DNA of 45,159 bases from Saccoglossus kowalevskii (Eukaryota > Hemichordata > Enteropneusta > Harrimaniidae), in contig NW_003135366.1 of NCBI RefSeq assembly GCF_000003605.2, positions 55,074 through 100,232 of the forward strand, in the 5' to 3' direction. Shown one piece after another: positions 19,075 to 31,530 of this stretch. The first letter of the stretch is position 1. Each line of letters begins with the position of its first letter. The notes under the pieces are model-generated. The model saw only the letters and a list, made by a program, of their open reading frames with translations. It did not search any database and had not been told where the DNA came from. The translations under genes were made by a program, and so were the position numbers.

Positions 19075-22000
19075 TCAAATGTCGCATTAGTGGGGGAGGG
19101 TAGCGCTCGCAAGTTAAACTTATTTCGACTCAGACGACTGAATTGCATCTATTTAATGTCAGTTATAATCAAAATGACATGTGCTGGTTGTACACGCCAC
19201 ATACAGAGAACGGGCATTACAATAAAGCGCTGCCAGTAAGAGTGTGACGTAAAGGTGTGGAATGCTGGGAAATGAAAACCAACACCGACTAGGTACGGAG
19301 ATCAGCAACTCGACACAAATGTGAATTTGTTGTTGTAGATGGGTAGTCATGTAGCTTTTATCTGATTAGTTCAATCCTTTCGACAAGGTTTAGCATTTAA
19401 CTCATTTCTCGATGAGCGCAGTGGAATTGCTTAATCCCCCTACGGGTAGTCTTAGTATGTGGATTCCATTATGCTAACATTGCCCACCAAAGCGTATCAT
19501 TCCAGAATAAATATTGCGAATTTATTTCTGTTTTAAAGTCCTTGTAGGCAACTTACGATGCACCGAGGCATAATACAACTGCACAGGGTGGCTCATTTTA
19601 ATTTAATGCTCGCTTCGTTCGTCATATAGATCGACCAATTAAAATAAAGGATCCGCAAGAATAGTTTTAATCTTGGAAGCAGTTTATTTTATTCATTACT
19701 TTATAAATATATATTAAATTGCACACATTATTTTGTATGAATTTTCACAAATAATGTTTTAGCGGCTTGACGGATATAATTTGACAAGGCCGATAGAATG
19801 ATCTCGACAGCAATTTAAAATGTATATGAGTAACAGAGATACCTTTGTTTTTAAGAAAAATAGTCATAATACTTAGTAATACGTAATACGACAGTTCCAC
19901 GACGGGGTCAAACCTATAAGTCAAAATAATAACTGTCCCATATATGTCTCCGTTGTACGTGATTGTGTTACTTAGTGAATACACTAAAATAATCATTGGT
20001 GTTCACCGCGCTACAAGAACATGAAACCCGTGTTCACCATGTTCCTCTGTATGAATGAAATGATGTAGTGCCGCGAATGTACTTTACATAACAACGAAAC
20101 AGCAAGTCGTGTTTCAACTGATCATGACTAGAACATTTGACATTAGTTGATTCATGTAATGTAAAAGTCAATGCTAAATTCATATAGAAACGCTTGATCG
20201 TTTTCTTTTTTTTTATAATTCTTTATAATTTTTTATAACACAGTATATCTGACGTAGTATGTCATAAAACATATTTGTTATTAGAATCTGTGTGGGGAAC
20301 ACGGTTCTCGAAAACAGATATCAATTTATCGTCACAAACTTTTAAATGGAAAGTACTTATTTGCCGTCTAATTCTCTCGTGCAAATCTAGAAATGCCAGT
20401 TCAGGTTAATCGCGCCATTAACATTGCCGGACCGACTTATTTGTAATGTGTCCACAGAGACACGGTACTGAATGGGCATAAGATTGTAAAAGTTATCATC
20501 GCGCCTATGTGGCGATAATAGGTGAATGTTAACGAATAATAGGCATATCCAGCTAGATGTTACGTTTTCATCCTGATAATTTGGTCTATTCTTTGAAGCT
20601 GCAAAGAGGAAATTATCCCTTATGTACACAATTCGCACTTGTGCCGATGTGTTTGTATGTCTGGTCCATAACATGATATTAAAACTGATGAGTCTCGCAG
20701 ATTATATTGAAATAATCACAGTCCGTATGTACATTTTTATGAAGTATTAGAATAAATAAATTTCATTGAAAAGTATAATCCACATATTTAATGCAACAAC
20801 ACGCTGTTGGGCAAGATAATCAGAGCACTCAATTATTTTTGCCACAGATTATAATATCTATCTGGGTTAATGTTTAGGCTGTCGATAGTAATGTCACGTA
20901 AAACTGGCTATGCGCAGCTTCAAGAAATATTGCAAATTTTCTCACAGACATACATATACACAGACATACAATTATAAAAGTTCACAATTTATATCCACTG
21001 ATTGGTGGCAGTTCCCTTCGCACGCATATATATTGTCTGTATTGTGGTTAATTAATTTTTGCAATTCTTACTGTAAAAACCGTGAATATTAAATATCATA
21101 TATGACATATCTTATATATATATATATATATCCTTGGCCCAATTGTTCTTATTTATAGGTTCACTTATGTACGCTGCATATAGTACTTAACAATTCCCTA
21201 CCCGGCAGATGAGGTAATAACAGGTAATGAGCGATGTATGTCAGAACACATTTCACGCTAGTCACATGGTATGATTATATTTTGTATTTTTGTCAGTATA
21301 GTCACTTTTATATCTGATTTTGTTATAGTGTCAGCTCAACAGAAATTTACAGGCATATTATTAACATTTGAACGTGAATCACAAGATTTGAACTCGCAAA
21401 ACGCCAATATAATGTTTCACTACCCGATTTGTGTTGTCCATGGCAGACAATAACTTCTCATTTATTACAGTAATGAGTGGAAATTCTTCTCACGACGGTA
21501 AATATTTCATCTAGATTGCCGAGATCACATGCTAAAACCCCGATCATTTACTGTCTCTGCTATCCACCTGAATTTGTGCATTTGAATATACTGCAGACGA
21601 CATTTGAACTGTTTATCACAAACTACGACACGTAAATATCGTATTTACATTTGACTAATATTAACAACATAAATGCTTCGGTAATTGACGTGTTATGTTT
21701 TCTGACAGTTTATCATGAATGTGAATATAAAATTACATACATGGACCAAAAACAAATTAATGTATCAATAATTATGACAACATTCACTTGGGCTGTGTTA
21801 TAATTCATATTGGTTCGTAGGTGTTACAATCTCACGGTAAATAAGAAAGAAATGTTTCCTGCGAAGTAATGACCGTAAAACTCGCGATTAAATCTAAATC
21901 ATGCATATAGTTCACATTGATAAAATGCATCGGTGCCGCAGAAAATGCGAGCTCACAAAATGTGTCCGTGGTGCAATCATCTCGTTAGGGTAAAATCAAA

Positions 22001-23130
22001 TCGTTGAATACGCAGGTGCACTTTTGTTGAATACACCTGATCATGACCCCAATTACTTAAATAAACTAATCAGGTAACGAGGTCAGAACAATTTAGGATA
22101 CATTAATGATTAATAGCGGTCCCTGAAAGCATATCCATATGAAAACACAATAATGATATCGCCAGAACACGCATTGTTACTAACAACTGCTTTGACTGTG
22201 TCAACGCGCTAGACTTTCAGTAACGCATGGTAGAATACGTTAGGAAGATACCATGATGGCTGATTCAAGATATTCATATCGATAAAAGGATCACTATTAA
22301 GTAATACAAGTACAAATTGTTTCTTTAGCTCAGAGAATCACCGTTGCACACAATAATATATGAATCCTTTTCAGATTTGTTTTACAAAGTCGATCTTATA
22401 TTAGTCCTGGAAGGTAAATGACACTAGTGGAAACCCCACCAGGAGACATATTAATTTAATTCTATTCAAATGAGTATCAAATACATAAATATTTATTTGT
22501 AGTCGCAGGTGCTTTACAACGTACTTTAGTATTATAAGTTACGCGATGTCTGGCATATGTGCACAACTGTGACGACCTAAGTCATTATGTATATAACTGT
22601 GAATGAAATGTGTTAATGGGAGTTGTTTTTGATGCAATGTATGCAGTATCAACTGATAATTAAAATGGGTATTTGGGTGTGCGTTTGTGAGATTGAGAGA
22701 TGATTCTAAAAGTCCTTAAGTGAACGTATATAAATATACGAATTGATGATTTCATAAAGGGGTGCTACATCTGTTCGAGGTTTGTCAACCTTTCAAGACT
22801 GAGTGAAGTATGACAAACGCTAATCATATTAAATATCCTCTAAGGTTTCAACTTCTTGTTCTGATATATTATATTTAGATTTATTTGAAAAATAATGGAT
22901 GACCTACCGACCTATAATAGACGAAAGTACATTGCTGTGCCCCATATGGAACACAAACTGTGCTGCGAGTTAATTAGACATTCCAGATCTGTTGTCAGGT
23001 TTGATATCTGTTTGTTATTGTTTTGTTTCTTCTTATTATTATCCTCAATCTGCTTTCGTCGTTTTTTTCAGACGACTTCATTAAACGGCCCTATTACTAT
23101 GTAGGTTCTGCTCTACAAAGTGGCCGAAAC
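19075..23130. other. No gene recognised
   Basis: About 4 kb of AT-rich sequence. The longest frame, 20387-20674 on the minus strand (95 codons), is unrecognised. A (TA)n run lies at 21113-21131. A possible two-exon toy gene at 22895 closes after 38 codons and was rejected. Confidence 0.5.
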
Positions 23131-23330
23131 GGATTTTTGATTAGTCACGTGGCTTTGCCGCTTTCAGTTGGATTTTGTACAACTTTAACTTCTTCAGAAA
23201 CATTGGTTCAGTTGACGCGACATTTGTCACACAGTAATACCTGGAGGAGATCTCTTTACAATGAATTTATTTAAATTAGTCACGTGGTTCGGTGGCCATC
23301 TTGGATTTTGTATTTAACATAAATTCATTT
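23131..23330. repeat. Two-copy repeat with TCACGTGG and GGATTTTG
   Basis: The block attagtcacgtgg...ggattttgtat occurs at about 23138 and 23275, 136 bp apart. A related block (gtcacgtgattttggccgcc) occurs at 38250 in the same orientation. Confidence 0.6.
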
Positions 23331-23408
23331 GTTTAATCGATGCGATATTTGACATGTGTCACTTATTTCACTACCACAGTCTACCCTATGACATCATTTT
23401 TCAATATC

Positions 23409-23875
23409 GCAGACACTGATGCAAATAGGAACGTGCAACCACTGCTATAATGATGATATTGAACAAGAACAATGGTCATGTGACCTAATCAACATGCATA
23501 ACTGTAATATCTGATGCACTGTTACAAATAGGGAAATGCAACCAGTGCTAAAAACGAAGTGCTTGTACTTGAGATATAGCTATTGTATCAGATGATTATA
23601 TACGATCATGTGACCTCATTAATATGCACAAATATAAGTTCTCATGCACTCTTGCAGATATGGACATTCAGCTAGTGATATAATGATGGCATCGAACAAG
23701 GAATATGACTAATGCGTGAGATGACCATATATGGTCATATTATTACCCATTACTTTATTATAATAAACAGTGTTGCAGATTCCCAACGGCAACTAGTGTG
23801 GTATTGAAGGCATTTGACAAGAGTTGTGACTAACATAACAGATGATACTACATGGTCATGTGATCGTCATGTGAT
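23409..23875 (+). repeat. Degenerate satellite, four units of about 105-130 bp
   Basis: Units start near 23409, 23516, 23645 and 23769. Each has a 'gcactgttacaaatagg'-like start, then caaccagtgctataatgatg, then 'catggtcatgtgacctcatt' and a 'atgcataactgtaatatct' end. The third unit contains the palindrome gaccatatatggtc. The same family occurs inverted at 40095-40622. Confidence 0.75.
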
Positions 23876-24273
23876 TGCAATCAATGTTATAATAAATTGA
23901 AAAACTAACGCTAATGACTAACCAACTAATGAATGACTAACGCTATATTACCATACATTTATTTAAAAAAATATATTGAAAAAAATATATTGCAATACAA
24001 ACCAGACAATATGTGGTTAGGGAAGTTCAATGAATAAGTACAAGCCAAATTAAGATCGATAACAAATTATTAATGCAAATTGCGTAACAACATATATCTA
24101 TAACGGCCTTGCTTTTTGGCTCGCGTGCCGGTGATTGCTGCTATACAGCTATATTGAAACACATTATCTTTAATTCTGATTTACAAACAAATATTAGAAG
24201 AAATATTAGCATATTAGCTGACAATATTTCTCCCGAACACATCTAATACGCAAGTGATAGTTTATATGTACTT

Positions 24274-24555
24274 TTGTTGAGCTTGAAATGTAAGGTTGTT
24301 CATTGTTATTTTCCAAATGAACTGTTAAATACAATCATTGTCCCAATGATAAAAGATCGCTCGGGCGATATAACTTCCCGTGACAATTATCGTCCGATTG
24401 CTGTTGCTACCTCTATGTCAAAGTTGTTAGAATTAATACTTCTGAAACGGTTGGAGGATTTTATAACTACTGCTGATTTTCAATTTGGTTTCAACTCGAA
24501 CCATTCCACGGACATGTGCGTCTATGTTGTTAAGGAAATTATTGATTTGTTATAA
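24274..24555 (+). pseudogene. RT N-terminal (fingers) fragment
   Basis: A 93-codon open segment with NELLNTIIVPMIKD, then RDNYRPIAVATSMSKLLE, the hallmark non-LTR RT region 0-1, then the helix LLKRLEDFI and FGF. It ends in a stop where the next frame takes over (shared sequence at 24485-24555). Confidence 0.8.
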
Positions 24556-24790
24556 ATCTCACAATAGTCCTGTGTTTTTATGTTTCATGGATGCCTTTGA
24601 TCGTGTTAATCATTGGTCCCTTTTTAAAAAGCTTCTTGACCGTCATATTCCATTATTTATTGTAAGACTTTTGATGTATTGGTATATTTCTCAGCAATTC
24701 TATGTTAAATGGGGTTTTGTTATGTCAGATTCGCTTGGGGTTTCTAATGGGGTTAGACAGGGGGGGTATTTTATCTCCCTTTCTTTTTAA
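24485..24790 (+). pseudogene. RT palm fragment with shortened motif A
   Basis: A 101-codon segment containing CFMDAFDRVNHW. Intact relatives have about three more residues between the first Asp and AFD, so a nine-base deletion probably removed part of motif A. After NGVRQGG the frame is lost in a G run at 24760-24766, which has one G too many compared with the adjoining frame. Confidence 0.8.
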
Positions 24791-24995
24791 CTTGTATGTT
24801 GATGATCTGAGTGATGAGCTTGGAAATATTTCTGTTGGACTTAAAATTAACAGTATGTTCATCAACCATATGTTTTATGCTGACGACCTTATTTTGGTTT
24901 CTCCTTCTATTAAGGGTTTGAATTTTCTTGTAAAGAAGTGTGAGAAATATGCCAATGAATTTGATATTTTATTTAAATTTAATCTGTATGTATAA
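24702..24995 (+). pseudogene. RT palm fragment with YADD motif C
   Basis: A 97-codon segment. From about residue 20 it reads RGGILSPFLFNLYVDDL, then MFYADDLILVSPSIKGL (motif C with the two metal-binding Asp) and VKKCEKYANEF. It overlaps the previous fragment in another frame. Confidence 0.85.
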
Positions 24996-25610
24996 TTTAC
25001 CGTTCAATTGTGGCATTAAATGAGTTCCCAATGTTTATCTTAATGGCAAGCCACTAAAATTTGTTAGTCAGTATTGTTATTTAGGATATCATTTTACCCA
25101 GGACGGAAAAGACAGTATTTGTATGAGAAAACAAATACGTGGATTGTTTGCTCGAGCCAATTTTTTACTACGTAAATTTAGTAAATGTTCTTTTCCTGTT
25201 AAGTTCACGCTATTTCGTAGTTATTGTTCAAATTTGTATTGTACATGTAGTTACCTGTGATCGGATTTTACTGTGGCAGATTTTAATCTTATTCGTGTTG
25301 CGTATAACACTGCTCTTAGAATTATATGTAATGTTTCTCGTTCTTTTAATAGTAGTATCACCGAGACTTTCGCCAGTCTACATGTTGATGATTTTCAGAT
25401 TAAGCTTAGAAAAATGTGCTACAGTTTTTCGCAACGTATTTTGTAAGAAAAGTAAGAACTTTAACGTTTCAATCAATTTATTATCTCGTAATATTTTCAT
25501 TAAATCATGTATATGACAAATGTAATAATAATAAAATAATAACTTTAATTTCAGTTACTGTTTACAAGCGTAGGTTGACAGGTTCACGGTCACCGCTATT
25601 GATATGTTTT

Positions 25611-25699
25611 TTTTTCGCAAAGCCGTTTATGCGTGTCATTTCATAGGACTCATGTTTTTGTTTTTGCAAAGCCATTTCCGCGTGCCATTTCATAGGACT
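25611..25699. repeat. Two-copy tandem repeat, about 50-bp period
   Basis: The block tttttcgcaaagccgtttat followed by gcgtgtcatttcataggact (25611-25650) is repeated with a few changes at 25661-25699. It lies just behind the non-LTR element. Confidence 0.75.
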
Positions 25700-28600
25700 T
25701 TAATAACTTTACAATACAACTTGGAATTCAAATGTTTGGTATCCAGTGATGCGAATGCAAGTTAGTCAATGAACAGTCGATTTTTATCGTCGCCCTCAAA
25801 AACACGAGCTGGTCACATCAGCGCGACCATTAGTGTGAAAGCGAGCGCACTTGATAGGGCACTGCTAAGCGAAAACCAGAATTTATCATTTAAAACCCCA
25901 TCCTTCGTAAGTACCATTTTCTTACGTGCTCTGTCGTATATTTGTTTAACGTTGTCAGTAATTCCGCGACATAGAAATGAAACAATTCCGGCGTATTAAG
26001 CTAGCAATGTGGCCGGCATTCCTGTCTATCGTTATTTGAATAGGTGAATAAATAGGTGATTGAGGTACTGACAGGTCATGTTTTGTTTGGAAAGAATCGA
26101 AAACATCCAAAATCGGGAAATTGAGCTACATATTGAGTTTTTTTTTAATTTTGAAATACCTAAGTGAAAAGCAGCAATGTATATTTAAATGAACGTAGCA
26201 CAAAATAATATATGAGGATATCGAAAAATAAACAACTGTTGTTTGATAAATAGAACACATGAAAGACAAAGTACAAACATTACACCATTCAATAACTCTG
26301 TGGCGACGATTCTGTCGAAAGCGTTCCAATCAAGCACAATTTAATACTTTGAAAAAATAGTGTATGTGTGCATTGTAACACATACTCTGGAATGCAGAAT
26401 GTTCTCACGGTTTTATATGCCACAGTTGTTGAAATCTGTAATCCTCAAGACATTGTTTATTTACCTGATTTACATAGAGATCGCACATTTTGCTTTAATT
26501 GAGTATTGTTATATACACATATTGCCACATATATAAACTTGATCAGTGTCTAGAAACATTGTCAGTTCTCGCATATCTCAAGTTCACACAAACTTCACAC
26601 ATCATATATAACATTTGCCCATGCATCTGTTTCATGAATCAATTGAAGACAGATGATTAACGTTAAAAAATGCATCGAAATTACGGATTTCTGGCATTCC
26701 GAAACTGGATCTTTGCCATCCATAATTTATCCAAATTCAAATACGCATATTAAACACACAAAGATGCACAAATTAACTGGCTCCAGTTTGCACCATGTCT
26801 ACCATACTAGTGTGGTGGTAAAGACATGTCGTCAATATAATCTACATCTCAATAAATTGAATTGACACAAATAGGTCATTGTTTTGTTTTTCTTTAGTTG
26901 GGCCTAAGATTAGGACCGACGAGACTGAACGTTCAGGAGTATCGTCGGTGAATAACGTTTTTTTTAGAATTTATTATGATAAATGTATGAGTTGCAGACT
27001 GTGTTGCAGACGCGTGTGTGTGAAGCGATCGTAGATAACATGTGATGAAAACAATTTGCCAAAAATGTCAAGGTGCAAGGAACAGATGTAAATATTAATA
27101 CCACCACTCGAGAAAACCACAGGAACCGGGGCTAATTGTGAATGATAATGTGATGTTTGAACATGTAATTTGAATTTTATTTGGGTGTTTTTTTAGCATA
27201 GTAAATACGTCGATTGTGATGATAAAAAAGGATAACATGACATGACGAAATGTGCACATATCTCGACTTGCAGACCGATATTTAGTTCATGTTAAACGGT
27301 GTGTTGATTGAGTGAGAACCTGTTATGTTTGATTGATTGTGCGTTTGAATTTATTTCGAAATCCGTGTATTTTATTTTGTGAGTGAAGAAAACCCCATTC
27401 CAGTGTATGCCTCTTCGTTTTTCGATGTCCGCGGGCTCTGTTAGATTGAGCTGCTTTTAACCCGCAATTATATTTGTATTCACGCAGTTTGCTTAATTAT
27501 AATAAACGCAACGTTTACTAATTTTTGGAAACGACGCAATGTTTAATGTGATGTCCGTTTCGTATCATAGCGTGTATAAATCGAAAGTATTTGCACACAG
27601 ATAGATAACGTATCGAAAGTTGACTGAAAGTATAATGTTCCTGTTGATTAGCGGAGAAGTGAATACATGCATTGATCGACGTGGGAAGGAATTAAATGTC
27701 ATCACCGTCATTAGATTCTTACCATGTATTGTCATATAAATAAAAAAAAGCATCTTTCGATGGTCAACGTTTATGTGAAACTTCCGATCAACATCTTAAC
27801 CTTATGCACATAAATTTGTCGAAATAAATTTGTGACGACAGTTATGGCACACTCATTTTGTAGCTGACTGTGGCAATCGTGATGACTTTTCCACGTTTGT
27901 GCAGTCCGTTTATTGAGAGGAACGGGCGTTCAAGTACTGCTATCAGATTTTACCGCATATATAAATGGAATACACCCTCTTGTCTAATATATCTCGGCAG
28001 TTGAGTATTTTTAGCTCAGGTATGATCATTTCAGAAAACAGTGGTAACAATTATTTAGTTGTGTTTTTTAACCTTCGATTTACCAGAGAAAATTTGTGAA
28101 TCATTGTCCTCAATTTGTTTAAAATAATACTGTCGCCATTTATTATCGGTTTCTCTTCGCTCTTTAATGTCGTTAGAGATTTTACAGTTATTCAAAACAT
28201 GTCGATGACGCTGATGCTGATGTGGGCAAATGTTTTTTGGCCATCCCCACTAGTATTACAGACCGACTCTTTGTAATTGACAAATTCCTAGATCAATATT
28301 TTTTACTCGCATAGTCCACCTTTCAGTGTCACCTTTCACCTCATGAAAATCACTTTGAAAAAAGTACCAACAGAGACTGTTGTTTGTCATGCGGCTGATT
28401 TAATTGGAACCGAGTGACTCAGACACGATACACCTCGTTTACACTGACCAAACAGTCCAATAACATGTGAGTCGGATGTTGATTACACGGCACACATGTC
28501 ACCATTTGATCGGGTGTAGATAGAGAACACAATATCGTTCCACCGCGACGACGTCATTCAACATTCCACTAATAAAATGTCTTCCGGTATGGGGAAAAAA

Positions 28601-29498
28601 CACTTTTTTGAGACCTATTATGAATACATTTGGTACACTGTTTGTTGTTTGGCGTTTAATGATACCTGCGTCAATCGAACACGTATATCGAATAATGACG
28701 TCAGTAATCGGGAAAACTCCTTTGCAGGCTTCTAGAAAGGTTGATTACAGTTTGCCTCCTGAGTGTATATGAGAGTAATACGTAGATTTTGATTACATAT
28801 ATAATTCACATATGGAATCTGACTATGACTGATCAATATACCCCAGTCGTAAGATTGATGAAACTAGACCAAAAATGATCGATTGGTTTCGACATTTAAT
28901 AGATAATATCATGTGTCTATTCTGTGTTTGTGTTGACCTATACATAATACAAAAGCTTATAATTAAATAAATGTTCACGTTCACATGTAAATATATTGTA
29001 CAACCTTTTCAATATAGATGACGTCACTAGTATTACGTAAGGTTTTATTTATTCGTTCCGAACAAATCGAGAATGATAAATCAAAAACAATACTGAAGAG
29101 TACTTTATTTTCCCTTGGGAATTAATTGTCGCTATTTTCGCTGCAGGAATGTTCATTGAAAATTCAGCGAATATACCCTTTTTCATTTATTCCACATTAA
29201 ACTTGTCAAAAATCAGTGAAAAAAGTATTTTACAGTATTCTTATATTTTTTTCTGACTCATTTACCAATTTGACAGCGATAGTGAAATACTTTATTTTTT
29301 CACATTTCTACTTATTTTACTTGCTGCCTTATGTACAACGTTTCACGCACTAAACAATGTTCTATATAGCAGTAATTTATTTGTGTATGTCGCCAGTTAT
29401 ATACAGCACTGTGAATCACCGGAGCGCAACATTCATTTCGCGTTTTAAAAATAAATTGAATATTGGGAACGTGTTTAGATGGCGTGACTATTGTAAGG
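25700..29498. other. No gene recognised
   Basis: Nearly 3.8 kb with no convincing frame; the longest are 62-76 codons. A compact nested palindrome lies at 26916-26948. Confidence 0.5.
26916..26948. repeat. Nested palindrome
   Basis: ccgacga ... tcgtcgg forms a 7-bp outer stem around the perfect 12-bp palindrome ctgaacgttcag. This gives an imperfect 33-nt hairpin in otherwise AT-rich sequence. Confidence 0.6.
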
Positions 29499-29650
29499 GA
29501 TTCTACTGATTATGAGACAATTGTTTAAACTAACAGAAAACCTGTTTAATAACATCTACTCTGAAGCGTATTTAATTGAATTTCCCTAGTTGCCATGGTA
29601 CCAAATATACACAGCAAATCTATATGCAAAGTGATTGTAGGTTGCAATCT
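29499..29650 (+). repeat. Diverged direct repeat, copy 1
   Basis: Matches 31129-31280 in the same orientation through attctactgatta, ttaataacat, ctctgaagc, ctagttgcc and cagcaaa.atgt, with gaps. Confidence 0.55.
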
Positions 29651-30660
29651 TTGTGATTATCATTCAAATAACCGATAGGTTTTCCATGCTCATTTTTTTA
29701 CATTTGTGCCATATTGTCTAAATTAATTATATGAATTATTTGAGTATTTGCAATCAAATTCATGCGATCTTACCGACTTAGCACTGGCCAATCAGACCGA
29801 GAAAAGATTTGTATTAGCCAATCAAATGATGACATTTTAACAGCAATCAAACCTGTGAAATAACATTTTAGTAAATTATGTTACATTTTGTCAAAATGGT
29901 GCAAAGATGGCCTACGTGCTGCCAGTAATGTCAGTTGAATCGAACGTAACTCAATGGATACTTTATCTGATCTTGTAAATTGTTGCAATGGAAATCCTTT
30001 GTTTTCTTGCGTTTTTTCAGCCGTGATCTAAGTGAATTCGTGGTGAAATAGAACCACACTGTTGGCCATGTGTTAAACATATATAGTATTAGGCCCATGA
30101 ATTCACTAATATCAAACAGCTTTATTGACAAGTGAGCCCCTTTTTATCAGATGACAAACTCCGGGTGACCAAACCACAGAGAAATCGTAATTTTACGACT
30201 TACGGATTTTATGCTGACGTGTTAATAAAGCATGACGTCGGAGCGCGTCAGTAGACGTGCATTTGCAGCTATGAACGCTTGGTTGCCATCGATAATCCGT
30301 ATTACCAATCTACCTTTCGAAATAAACTTTCAGTCGATATTATTAAAAGTAAGTGTCATTGAGAAAATTGTTAGCATGACTGCACACACGGATAGCTGCT
30401 CTAAAAACACATCATTCACCGAAACATGTGTTTGTTCAACGTACTGTTTCAACACGCACACAATGATGACGTGTAATCGTTTTTTATTATCACATTTACG
30501 CAGTGTAACCGCTAATAAATGATATTTCACGCTAAACGTCACAACTTTGAATCATATTCACCATGGTCACGTGATAAGCAGTAATGATATAGCCAGTGAC
30601 AAACAAAAATCTGAGCTTTGATGGGATTCTGATATGCCCATAGTTCTTTTTTGAATGAAG

Positions 30661-30760
30661 GTAAGCGTCACCACAGCAACAAGAGATTTGTCTGGAATTA
30701 AGATTATACCAGATGTTAATCATTAATGGTTCTGTCGGTACAGCGAGTTTATGCAAAGAT
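30661..30760 (+). repeat. Diverged direct repeat, second block copy 1
   Basis: The block gcgtcaccacagcaacaag followed by a similar atgttaa and ttctgtc order recurs at 31438-31520. Confidence 0.55.
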
Positions 30761-31128
30761 ATGTCGCTAAACCTTTCCACTGATACATTACTTCATTTTT
30801 TGATTATATTTTGATCAATGTGCCTTTATAGTTCACACAATATATATATTTATTTATTATATATTTCGAGCGTCCAGAAAACGTTTTATGTCTAAAGCTT
30901 GTTTAACGTATTTTTTGTTATTGTTGTTGACCGCTCGTATTAACGCATCTGTAAAATGACCGTAGATTTAGAATCATTATTATCGCCCATTTACGTGTGT
31001 AGTCGCCACCTAGAAAATCTACCCAACGGTAGTCATACAACATACCATACCGCAAATGTGAATCATCATGGCATGTTGGAAATAAATTAAAAGCAGACGA
31101 AGGGATCAGATATCGTGACAGAGACGAC

Positions 31129-31530
31129 ATTCTACTGATTATTAACACAACTAGCGTGGCAACGTGTTTGATAACATACATGCACTCTGAAACTTATTTT
31201 AATTATTGGTTTTCTCTAGTTGCCTTAATACAACATACGCTCAGCAAACATGTTGCAGTTAGATTGGTTATTTTTGATAGAGTTAAGTAACAACGTAATC
31301 TCTGACCTTTGCAGTGAGACCTTCATACTCACGTTTTGCAACTGAAAAATATTTATTAAAATTATTAATTAGGTAACATACAATACTACCAGCTTAAAGG
31401 AAGGTCTAATATTCGCATCGTCTGTTGTTATTGAAGTAATGCGTCACCACAGCAACAAGTGATTACTCTGAATTAGACCATATGTTAACTTATTTCAATC
31501 ATGATTCTGTCACTACATAACAGTGGAATA
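31129..31530 (+). repeat. Diverged direct repeat, copy 2 of both blocks
   Basis: Contains the second copies of the 29499 block (31129-31280) and the 30661 block (31438-31520), in the same order. An older segmental duplication with a large indel explains the different spacing. Confidence 0.5.

Larger units (their letters stand above)
24150..25545 (+). mobile_element. Non-LTR retrotransposon fragment, frameshifted, plus strand
   Basis: The plus strand encodes a decayed LINE-type RT. In order there are DNYRPIAVATSMSKLLE (24274-24555 frame), the motif A region FMDAFDRVNHW (24485-24790 frame), NGVRQGG then ILSPFLFNLYVDDL across a frameshift, and FYADDLILVSPS as motif C (24702-24995 frame). Downstream, in other frames up to about 25430, come YLGYHF and a Cys/Phe-rich C-terminal stretch. 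A short taataataataaaataataa tail at 25526-25546 looks like the 3' end. The endonuclease is not seen, and the 5' edge is approximate. Confidence 0.85.

Noticed and set aside
22895-23090. Two-exon mini-gene (start at 22895, donor tcag|gtttga, acceptor tttcag)
   Set aside because: The spliced frame stops after 38 codons, the donor is weak and there is no known domain.
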